From Melieria omissa (lineage: Eukaryota; Arthropoda; Insecta; Diptera; Ulidiidae), in the NCBI GenBank assembly GCA_963971225.1, contig OZ020267.1:119343891-119407890 (forward strand): a DNA stretch of 64,000 bases, written 5' to 3'. Positions 46,801 to 58,800 of the stretch are shown here, in pieces; the first letter of the stretch is position 1; every line of letters starts with the position of its first letter. Position numbers and translations under genes: made by a program. The notes below the pieces were generated by a model. The model saw nothing but the letters and a program-made list of their open reading frames with translations. It made no database searches and had not been told where the DNA came from.

Positions 46801-49800
46801 GTTGTGCGTGTGCGTTATATATATTATTATTATATATTTAACTGCATTTTTTGTTCAAATTTCGACAGCTGATGCAAGGTTGTCATCAGTCTGCGTTTGA
46901 TTACTACTTTGGTAAATAGTAGTCGATACTTTCGGCAACACTTAAAATTCAACTTTTTTGCGAGAACAGAGGCAATACTGACTTTTTTATTGATTTTTTC
47001 TGAACCCGGTTCTAGCTAGACCATATTGAACTTTGGATCCACTTTGAGTAATGTTGAGCTGTCGAGCACATATTTCATGATATCCTCAACTGATCCTTTC
47101 TAAAAACAAAGCCATGGTCTAGCCAGACTATGGTGTATTTTCATACAAATTTGTCATTTATTTAAAACTAGCTGACCCGGCGAACTTCGTCTCGCACAAC
47201 ATTTTTTTTTTTATAATGAAATACGCGAGATGACGAATCTATGGCGATGCAAATTGACAAAGAAAACCAACCAAAGGAAGAGGAGGAGCTACTGATTAAC
47301 GCAATCGAGGCCCACAAATCAGCAATGTTGCTGCTAAGTTTGAACCCCTTGTCCAACGCCCACAAAATCTTACCATTAGAATGACTATGGGACGACGCCT
47401 GTAAGCTAAAAATTCGACTTACATTTAGCATACAAATAGTGAGTTGCTCTGGCGAAAATGTGTTCCAACAAAAAGCCCAACTTTGTGGATGGCTGCTGCC
47501 TACATTTATTATTTTTTTAAGAAATATTTTGGATTTTTTTATTGGAAGTATTATCTCAACATATATGTAAAAAAATTTAAGGTTTGCAACATCGACTTTT
47601 TGTATTTTTGGCCACACTCGCGACACTGTGCGACGGGGTACTAAATTTCAATGACTTACAATTTGGAAGATATTCTATATTAAAGATTTGACATGTATGG
47701 GCAGTGCCACACCCCCTTGTTCAATACCCTCATAATTTCCTCTGTCGATAGATATGAATAAATGGTAGGTTCGTACTATGTTTAATTGTTAAGCGACTTA
47801 GTTCAGCGGAATATTTGGGTCACAAAAAATGTGCCACGGCCCTTGTTCAACGCCCATCAAATCTTACCAGCAGAATGACACATCTATGGGACGGCGCTGT
47901 ACTAAATTTCAATGCTGTGCACCTTACAATTTCGAAGTTGTTATATTATTAAGATTTGGCTTGTATGGTGGTGAGTGGTGCCATGCCCCCTAGTCCAACA
48001 CTCGCCCCCATTCGCCCTGTCGAAGGACCTGACTAAATAGTAAGTTCTTAGTAAATGTAATTGATGTGTGATTTATGGTTTCAAAGTTATCGTATGAAAA
48101 TTTTCAGAATTCAGGGTCAAATAGGCAGGGATTTTCCGACTTTTCCAATAGATTTTACGGAATTTTCTTTCCGCACGAACCTGAACTGACTTAATACAAA
48201 TCTAACAAAAAAACTCTATGCAAATCGGCCGGTCCGTTTGAGCGCGATGCGCTTACACACATACATCAACTTTCTTTTATATATAGATATATAATATTTG
48301 TGTGTATTTCCCACATTTTTTTTGTCAAAATGGTTTAAAAATATTTGTTTTCATTTGTTCCTTATTCAGTCCCCTAATGGAGCATATGGCTTCAGGTAGG
48401 CTTTTGTCGCAAATTATTTTTTGGATGCTGAACAATACGAAGTTTTTAATACTGATAGAAAAAATGGTCGACGCGAAGATAGCGATGACGAAGGCGATAA
48501 TGAAGTCGATATCCGACCAGTTTATTATGTTTTTTCTTTTGGGTGGTTCTTTTCCTTACTTAAAACATTTCCTACTATTCTGTATTAATCAGGTACCTTT
48601 TCGACTTCAAAGCAGAATTGTCAACAGTTCAAGGAATCCAGAAATAAGAATAGATATAACAAAACACGATTTGTATGTGAAAATGTGAAACCTCAATGTG
48701 TTTGAGTCACGACGCTGCATTATATCGTTAAACTTATATATTTTTGGATTTTTTTTGCTTTACTGAATTTCAAAATTAATTAACTGAAGTTGAAATTCGC
48801 TATTTATTTAATTATTCTAGTACCGTTTTACTTAAATAAAATGTAAGCAAACAACAGAAATCATTGTGCTCATACTTTCTGGTTGTTTTATATCCTTAAC
48901 AACAATCCTCGAGTACCCGCTTTTTTGCACCATGGTCTGGGCAGCCAATGGGAGGTTCAACTATGAGGTTTTAAGTGGGTGCAGAAGAGATGAACCATAT
49001 AATAAATTTTCCAAATTTCGATATTGTTGCATTAAATTGGATAAATTAATTTATCGACCAAGGGATAGATGCCCCCTCCGATCCCCCTTGGAGACGTCAT
49101 TCATCGACTCCTACTTCCGCTTTCAAAACTTCGTTTAACATATTAACCCCCATACCCGTTGCTTACCAGGACTGCTATACGAATTAAACAGTTTATAGTG
49201 AAAGATGCTTCCCACTGTCACCAGGTTGATGTATGGTTGGGATGAGAATAAGATACTCAACTCAACTCTCTCAAAGCAATGTATCAATGTATACTATCAA
49301 CAGCTTATATGTAATTTTTTGATTTTGCCAGGACTATTTGGACTTTGAGCTGAACGAACCCATTATAAGAAGTTCACGTATTGCTTTTAAAAACATTAAT
49401 TGTATACTTTGTTGTTACATCTGTCGTAACATTTAATTTAATTCTCAATTTTAAAAATATAAACATATGTATGTATGTATATGTCTTCTGTTATAAAAGC
49501 GTTCCTCATTGCAAATAATGTGTGTCTGGTTGAATGCCCAACTTTACAAAATATTATTAATAATATTAATATCATTAATAATAATATTTAGTATTGTAAA
49601 ATTGTGCAAATAAAGCATTTACATAATAAAAAAATTTAATATAATTTGATCCAAATTTTGTTAAAAAGTTCCGCCGAACATTAAACAATTCTAATGAGGA
49701 ACCACTTCGTATAAGGGCAGTGCGCTCGGAAAGCTTCATTATCTGTTAGCCAGATGCTTAGTTTTTCAGGCTGTTTTGAAATCGATCTATTGTATCGATG

Positions 49801-52800
49801 AAAAGATCGGAGCCTTTGTATTTGTAGTGTCAGCCGGGCTGTTAGGCTCACTACATCCAGTTAATATGATAAGTTTTCTCTTCTTTGGGTACCAGGAGAC
49901 TAAGGAATACTTGCAACCACGCCGCAGGCGAGCATTTGCGTAGCTGCTCCTTAGGGTCAGAACCTTTGTTCGTTTTGCAAGTTACTTTAGTAAGCCGGCC
50001 GCTGCTGGTGAATATTTACTACAGTGTTCCAACGACGTATGTCTTTTATACAGACACCTACAATAGTCAACTTGGAGTACTTATTAGCAATGGATAAATT
50101 GATTCGTCGCGCTTATTATAGTAGTTGGACAATATATGAACACAATAAGGACACAATAAGGACTTTAACCCATTTACGCCTGAACATTTTTTTTTTAATT
50201 TTTCAGCGATTGTTTGCACTATAGAATTGAATGTAAAAATTCGGCTAAAATGTTTTCCCAATATAAAACGGTCTAAATATTCAAAACCTGCATTCAAAAT
50301 TTCATATATGTAAATCAAAATTGAAAAGTTATAGTTATTTGTTTTTGACAAAAAACATGGTTTCATCATCGAAGACATATTTCTTTCAATAATTTTGTAA
50401 CTTGAGCGCATGATACAATTATTATTCACCGTAAAAAATATCTCAACATTTGTGCGTATTTCATTCATTTCATTTCATATTTCAAAATTCAAAAATTTGT
50501 TGGTCGAATTATGATGATGTGGGCACTGCTCTGATTGTGGGTTCAATCAGTTCCTTGGTCGTGAAACCGTAATTACTCCAAATCAGCATATTTCTGTGCA
50601 TTTCTTGATGCATGTATGCAGCCAACACAGCAGTCAACAAATTTCCATGTGATAAGCATTTATTTACAAATTCTGCATGCTCTGCCGACACGCATAGGCG
50701 CTGCACTGCTGAGCACTCAATTCTTCGCTGCAGCGACTCGGGCTTCCGCTTACGCCGCACACCACCACCTTGCGGGCTAAAAAACAACAAATACAGGCAA
50801 CAACAATTAGCACAGTCAGAAACGCTGACAGCCGCATTTGACCGTCTGGACGGCGAGGGGATGGCAGCAAGTTATCGCTGAAATTGACTTGCAGTGCGCA
50901 AAATGCAAGGAGAGCGAAACATTCGAGCCATATTCACTTGTTTGAGGTTGTTTATTTTGTTTGAGACGCTGGGAGTGCTCCCGCAAGTTGTAAAAGTGCT
51001 TAAAACGTCTCATATGTAGAAAATGCACGGTCCACAGTCGAATACTTCACCAGTGGTTAATAGTTGTGCAGTTCTCCATAGGGAAGGCGCGACGCGAGAG
51101 AGGAGGCGTGAACTCAGTTTGACAGATGGCAGATGAAAAACTCGTTGTTTTCGAATACGCATGCGCTATTTTCATGTGTGGAGAGTTTCTTGTATGAATG
51201 GAAATGGAAACGATTTTCCACTTGCTCCATTTAGCAGAAATGTTTACGCTTTGAGGTATCGGCGCACAGTGGTCGTGTTGGTACGCGAATATTTCGAAAT
51301 TCGGTGGTTTCGCATGGCTTCACCACCACTTGGCGCGTACCACAACAGTTGATATTTTACGTGTTTTGCTTTTCACACATTCTTTGATGTCTGAAAAACT
51401 TTCAAAATTTCAAAGAAAAATTTCTTACTAACTTCTTTGTGGGCATTTAATCCGTTGAGCGACATGGATTGTAGTTTTTTTCTTTTATCAATCAATAAAT
51501 CAATCATATATCAATCTAATACTAATGTAAGTATATCAATTAAGAAGGGAAACGTAACATGTAGATTTTCATGAATACAGTTTAATTACAAAAACTTGAA
51601 CGTAAATGGTTCATACTTATGTGTCGTTTACTGTGGAGGAGGAGTGTTAAATTCAGCCTCCAACCAAATAAACAACTTCCCTTTCGATGGCTGCCCTCAG
51701 TGGTAATTCCCAATCCGCCATCCAAAATGGACCTTAAACTGTTGGGGTTTCGACAAACTTAGTAAACCGTTCTTTAACCCTTTCCGACATGAAAATAAAT
51801 GGGCTGTAGGCCAATATATTGGACATTGTGACTGAAAGGGTTAATGCCAATTTAGTTTGATGTAGTTTATGCAAACATCGACGCCCCACAAATCCGATCC
51901 AGCTTAACATCTAATTGAAGTTATCGTACGAACTGTGTGCCGTGTGGTTTCAGACCGATTTATAACAACAAGAATGATGTAAATGACGAGAAATCATCAA
52001 TTAAACTGTCAATTGATGAAGTAAATAAAACTTTGACGTATGACTAGATGAGCGCTTCGCTTTCGGAAACTATCACATACAGAACAGAAACGCGAACGAT
52101 TTTGTTTACATTTTGTTGGCTGGTGTAGAGTGGAACCTGGAGGAGATAAGTTTATCGGTTGCTCAGGATGACAGCAACTCTCGGAAGAACATTTACGCAC
52201 TGGAAGTTCTACACAATTTCCCGCGAGTGATAAAAGGAAGGAAAAAATTTTCGTTTTCCACATACAGAAAAGAATGAAAATGATTCAGTGCAGTGCGCGG
52301 AGAAAGATGTGAAAAGTCGAGCATACGAAACGAAATAAATGCAAATTAAAAGTGCAAAAACTATATAAATTCAAAGGACCAGCGACTCGGTGGCGGAATC
52401 GCAATTCGATAGTCAAAAATACCGTTTCGCTCGAACCGTGTCAATTGGGCTGCGGCGCCCAATTGTGGCTACATTGGCTTCACTCCCGAATGGGACACGC
52501 CGTGCGAGTTCGCGTTGTGCCAAACACAAAGGCTTCAAACTTGTTATTTTTTCCCTCAATGTCTTGCGTTCCAGCGGTGGCTGTACAAGCAGTTCGCAAT
52601 TCTCTGACATAAAAAGCTATTTTTAACTTAGTGCAAAGGGATTTTTGCGACTAAGTGAAATCATTGCACCGAATCTGCTGTGAGTTACTGGCAAAATTTC
52701 GAATATCAGTGCGACTGTGGTCGGGGAACTCGGCTATTGTAGCCCTTAGCATTGAACGTTGGCAGGTCCGTGGCCCCCACACACAGTTCGCTGCGTGCTT

Positions 52801-55800
52801 CCAGTTGAGATTTCCACATTTTTCATTTGCATTCGAGTTCATTGTATCGCTTACTATTCGCACACACGTTAGCTGCCAACAATTCCGGTGTAAGAAGTAA
52901 TGCTTGCGATATAATGGGCCCACTTGCCCTCATACATGCCGATGTACAATACATACGAACGCGCGCCTATGTGCATGTGTACATGAATGCCGCCTCTGTG
53001 GCTGAATATTTCGGCATAAGCGTGAGTGAAGCATAAATTTCCTCGTCGAGCATTTGTTTATCGGTTGGTGAGTTCGACGCTTCAACTGGCGAAACTCCGC
53101 CTGCTGGTCGTTCAGTTGTTTAGTGTAAAACGGCAATCTTTCACACTTTCCCGCACCATCACAGCCCATTAGCTTGGACTAGGGTCTTTGGCCTACACGC
53201 TTGTACGTGTCAACGTGCGACTACGTGTCCAAGCCGTGCGGCATTCGCCAGACATAAATTTGTTTGCGGCGCTCCATTGTTGCCAACATTGCATTCAATT
53301 TCATTCAACACTGTCGCCGAAAATTCCATCAAAATATCATCATTTGAAGAGGACTATAGGGCCGACAGGCCCATGGTGCAGAGGGCACCATCTTCAGATG
53401 CTCCCTCCGTTACTGGCGGCCATCGAGAGTCTCGATTTGGCCTCGGATACTCCTCTTACCAGAGCGGATACAATAAACTTTTTACACAGGTGTGCCATAC
53501 AATATTTAATTTAAAATCGTCTTCATAATTGTATAGTAGATCGGCGATATATTGCTATGTATGTGTATGTGTATGTGTATGTATGTATATGGTATAATTC
53601 AGAGAACCATTACGCAGGGTTAAAAAAACCTTCAAGATTTTTTAAAATCGTAGTGAATTTCTCAAGTCTAACGTAAGCCGACTGCCGACTACGGAATGTT
53701 CAAAATTGGTATTACAACCGTAATTAGCGTTACCAGCGTTACTTTCACCTTCTAAAGCTGTGGTTTGACATAAAATGGATACATATATACTATTCAGAAT
53801 ATGTATAGTTAAGAAAAACTTTATTGCAAAATAATGAGTACAACCGAAGAAATTGTGAGAGTTAACTGCATACTAACGATAAGTAACTGTATACTAACTG
53901 CAACACATAGTTGCATTTAAAGGTTGTATTGAATTTTTTAAAGGTTGTTTTTGAAAATGTTTAAATATTTTTCAAATATTTTCAAAAACTCTATTTGTTG
54001 GCCAGTTTGGTCAAGTTTTATAATGGAATGAAATTAAATAGTAGCTGAGGTAGGCTAGGTTGCATTGACTGGAACGTAGGTGAACACAAGAACACAAGAT
54101 GCTAACGACGCGATGCACCCAGACTAGTGAGCCTCGTTCTAGAGATGACTGGTCAGAGACAGCAGATGCTCCAGACTCTCGTGAGGACCCTTTTCCCTTA
54201 TGCCCATCTTATGTGCATTATATGCCATCAGTGTTATAATAAATATGTCTATAGATACGTATTCTATATACATATAAATAGAAAATTTGTATGATAGCGA
54301 AATTATTTGCACATGAATGAAAGACGCCTAAACCTTCATGACGGTTCCGAAAGTCAAAATCGATCATTTTTATTTGACCTACGGTGGAGTCCACATGCGA
54401 AATTTCCATACATACAATTCGACCATACACATGCACTGTGCATAAAAGTGTCATCCCGTTTAACACCCTGATGAGGTTAATGAAGCGGATGCACTTCAAA
54501 TGAAAAGGGTTCATCTGTGCCGCACAAATACAGGGTAGTCAATAAATGGCGATTCCATTATTCAATTTATTACGGTGTATGTATTTAAGTTCATGCAATT
54601 CAATGTATGAAAGAGTAAATTAGTAATGCACTGTGAGCTAAATTTCGCCAACTATGTTAGTATCTAGTTGACCGTAAACAATCAAGAATAATACCAGAAG
54701 AATCCAAGATGTCACCGCGACGCTTCGAAAACCTATTTGGAGTTCCTGGACCATGTGCAATCCGTGCGATCCAGTTTTATTGACTCCTTTGAATATCGTT
54801 GAAACGTGGGATGGCCTTATTTTACAGATGCCTTTCGGTATTTGTTCAGAGGAGATGAGCGATCCGATGCCATCATTCCAGGTTTTTCTGCGAGCAACTC
54901 GTTCGAAAACTAGCGCCCATGCATTCTACGTTAACCCTTCGTTGCATGATTTAATTTCCGTGAAGAAAAAACATTTTTGTTATATAATTCTTGTTGCTTG
55001 TTAAGTTCTGATGGTAAAAATGAAATTTTGAAATTTGAATTCCTATATTTATGAAAGAAGTTCTGCGGACATTTTCCGTATCCTGGTTAGAACGCTACCG
55101 CCGAAATGAAAGTCGGTTTGCACATACTTTCAATAATATTCGCAAACTTCCGTTATTAATCAAATAAAAGGCACAACTGAAGAATGAATAACTGTAAAAT
55201 GGTGAATAGAATAGTTTCCAAATCTATGAAAAGTTAACATTGCATATATGCAATGGCATGCAGCAAAGGGTTAAAACGATGTTCCGGTGCACTACGCATT
55301 ACAGAGAGAGTTCATTTCTGGCCTGTACTGTGCGATTGTGGAAGATATTTTCCCCAGCATATATGATCTTGATGGGTTCAAGACAAGAGTCCGTAACTTC
55401 TTCACCCTTAACTCTGTCTCTTAATCTATAGATCCTTCCTGAACCAACGCAATGCCTCGCATTAATAGGGGCCATCTTCTGCTCCTTTGCTCGAGCAAAG
55501 GAAAAAAGAAAAAAGCTATGACAGAATGAAGTTCTTCTTGCTGGATATATACTATTAACCTCCATTACTATCGTCTATTACACTAACGCCATTACTATCG
55601 TGGGTGTAATCCACCCACAACTTTTTATTATCCGTTTTACTTATCCATTGAGGTAAAATAAACAACTATCAAATTTTTTCATAATTATAACATCATAACA
55701 TGTAAAAACAAAAATAAATTGTATAATTTTGTTAATTCCTTTATTTAATATTAACATTTGTTTATGTGCATCTCATTTCAAGGAAAAAAAGGGGAAATAA

Positions 55801-58800
55801 AAAGTTGTATTGGGAAAATAGCCACATCTTCCACAATATTTTAGTTATGTTTCTTGGGCTTAGTGATTTAGAAGCCTAAAAGAATAAATAATAAATAATT
55901 ATTTAATAATTTTTTTCGGACCGAGGTAAAATTTTGCGCAAAAACCAACAATATACCTGCTACTTTTTAAGGTTACACCGTGCGAAAAAAATCAAAAAAC
56001 CTTCCAAATACAAGAGGCCAAATGTAATAAAACTGCGTTTTTAATTTTTCTCTCTGACGTCAGGATTTTTTTAAAGGACTTTCAAATTTCAAGGATATGT
56101 TTATTTCAAGGAATTATTTCAAAAATTGAGCGCATTGTAGATCATCAGTATGGGTATCAAACGAAGCAGAAAAATCATTAGAATATTATAAAATTTAATG
56201 TTTTGGTGCAAAAGGACGAAGAGGTATTAAAAATGTCCTTTAAAAACTTGGAAATTTCCAAAAATTATTGGAAAAAAATTTGAAAAAAATATATCTTAAG
56301 GACTAATATGTACACTACTATATCCTTGAATTTCGTCCTTCTAACTTTATTAGTTTAAGATATAACAAATTTAATGTTATAAATAGTTTTTAACTTATCC
56401 CAGAGAATTTTTAAGGATTTTCTACTAAGTAAATGGTCTATACGTTAATTAAAAAAGTTGTCGCCAAAAAGTGAATACAAATATGTAAATGTAATTTATA
56501 AAAAATAAAACTTCATTACTAATAATGGGTGTCAAGCATCCAGCAATTTTATAAAGCCATTACTATCGTGGGTGTAATACACCCAGTTACTTTTTAAAAC
56601 AAATGTATAAAAACAATTGCTTTTTTAATACAAATGCAATATACTCTAAAACCTTCCGAGATATGCAAATGTGATTACATTATAACTTCATGTTGGTTTT
56701 GATTAAAAAATCTATATTTTACTGAGAAATTGAACTCACAGGGTGGATTCCACCCTGACGATAGTAATGGAGGGTTAAGAAATTAGTTCGGTGGTTGTTA
56801 GTTAGTTAGTGAGTTGGATCGCGAGTGCAAAGCCAGGTAGCAAGCGACGAAATATTTTAACATATAAAGAAAACAATTTTTCTCTCTTTGACTTCCTCAC
56901 CTGGATATGAGAAACCTCTAAATGCAAAGATGCTTATGAAAAAGTTTCCACCACACCGTTCGTCATTGTCATAAAACTGAATGTTACTTGGAGAAAATCG
57001 TACTTGGAGTGTCGTGTCAGTTATATACATATGTATGTATGTATATGTATGCATGTATGGCTATACACACATCTGTGAAAGCACGATCCGACACAGAAAT
57101 GTGTGAATAGATTACGTTTATTAGCAAAATCTTATGTAACCATAAACTCCGATTAATAATATATGTGTATTTGACCCAGGCATTATGCCAATCGAAATAT
57201 AATATTTATTATAAAGAAGTGTGATTATTCATTGATGCGAGGTACTTTCGCAATACTTTCAGGGTTCTGCCGATTCCAATTATTCACAACCGTCATCCGA
57301 TCTGTCGCTAGACGAGGAAAAAGAATCGCTTCGGCGAGAAAAGGAACGTCAGGCCTTAAGCCAGTTGGACAAAGCAAGGGTGAGGCTGTTTTAATATTAG
57401 CTCCGAATCGAAAATTCAATATACTATTTCTTATTGAAATGTACAGAGCAAACCCGTTGCGTTCGCGGTGCGAACAAACGTAGCATACGATGGAACAATT
57501 GACGACGATTCGCCCGTGCAAGGAAGTGCGGTCTCATTCGACGTTAGGGAATTTCTGCACATCAAAGAGAAGTACGACAATAACTGGTGGATCGGTAGAT
57601 TGGTCAAAGAAGGCTGTGATGTGGGCTTCATACCCAGCCCCGTTAAGCTAGAACACATTCGAATGCAGGCGAGTACCGCTCGGCTCCACACCACACAATT
57701 TACTCATAACTCTGTTTTTTTCGCACTTGCAGAATCAAACAAGACCCTCAAGACTGTATGGCACAAAAGGCTCTTCGAGTGGGAACTTGGGTGCGGGACA
57801 AGCAGGTGCGGAGCCATCACGAGGTAGCACACCCCCTACACCTGGTATGACACACATTTCATGGTCCTTATTTCTTTATTTGCTTTGAAATGTTAATTTT
57901 CCTAATTTCATTTTATTTATGTTTACCTTATAATGTTTTGATTTTCATTTCTAATTCCCTTATGTATGTATAATAAGATATACATACTATATGTATGTAT
58001 GTATATTGTAATAGACTCTAACCTTTTCCCAAGTGAGTCTGTAAGGTCAACGAAAATTAGAAATTTCGCTGACAAGTGCTCCGGTGCTTGCGAAATGACA
58101 AATACACCCGATCGCAAAGAATAGGAAGGTGGGTTACAGAAGGCATTGTTTACTTCAAATTATGATCAGAAACAATTCACTTATCAACTATGGCTCAGAA
58201 ACAGAAATATTTCAATATTTCTAAAGAGTCCCAATGATGATTTGAGCAGATTTGAGATTTCGCCAGCAGTTCTTTAACAAGTGGTACAAGTTAAGTCGGC
58301 TTGAACTTTTTAATAATTTCCAAATGATTTTGTTTTTACAGTAAACACATTCTCTTTGAAATAGCCCTAACTAAAATGATTGCTCCTTTTCCGGAAAAGA
58401 CGGCAACTTAATCAAATTGGAAACAGTAGACAGATAAATTTGTCCTTGGTTTTACTTCGTGTATTTGAGAGCGATCCATCGGGATTGGCAAATGGTTTGA
58501 TTTAAATAAATTTAAGGCTTTTTGACCTTAATGTCACATATACACATGGTTTCAAAGCCTGTCGAGGATGTTTGAAAGAAAGAGGGTTTGGAGGCATTGC
58601 ACAGTGATTCGTTCCATAGACAAAATTCAAAAAATTTATGGTCTCAGAATTTAACGATTTTGATATCATTTGAAAGGTAAAACCCCAAAATTGATTAGTG
58701 TCTGTGCAAAAGCGGCTCAAAGTTGAAACTTTTTTCACAAAAAAATGTAAACACATATTTCTGGTTTTTAGTCTATTGAGCAAAAAAAAAATTTAAAAAT

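Larger units (their letters stand above)
44727..46814. mobile_element. Outer MITE of a three-element nest
   Basis: CGCACACGCACTACAAAAGT followed by GACACAACTCAAAA at the left returns inverted at the right end (46814) with few changes, about 45 bp. Both ends abut TA-rich runs, so it inserted in a TA tract. Two other transposons sit inside, at 44784-45497 and 45797-46648. Removing them leaves about 520 bp without coding potential. Superfamily unknown. Confidence 0.7.

Noticed and set aside
49540..49610. AT-rich palindrome as a possible replication origin or miRNA
   Set aside because: Only A and T with short repeated ATTAAT units; too simple to support either call.
50166..50470. TTAACCCATTTACGCC as the left end of another TTAA element
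   Set aside because: No inverted counterpart found downstream.
57431..57694. Minus-strand 87-codon frame over the SH3 exon
   Set aside because: Shadow of the Ca-beta coding strand.
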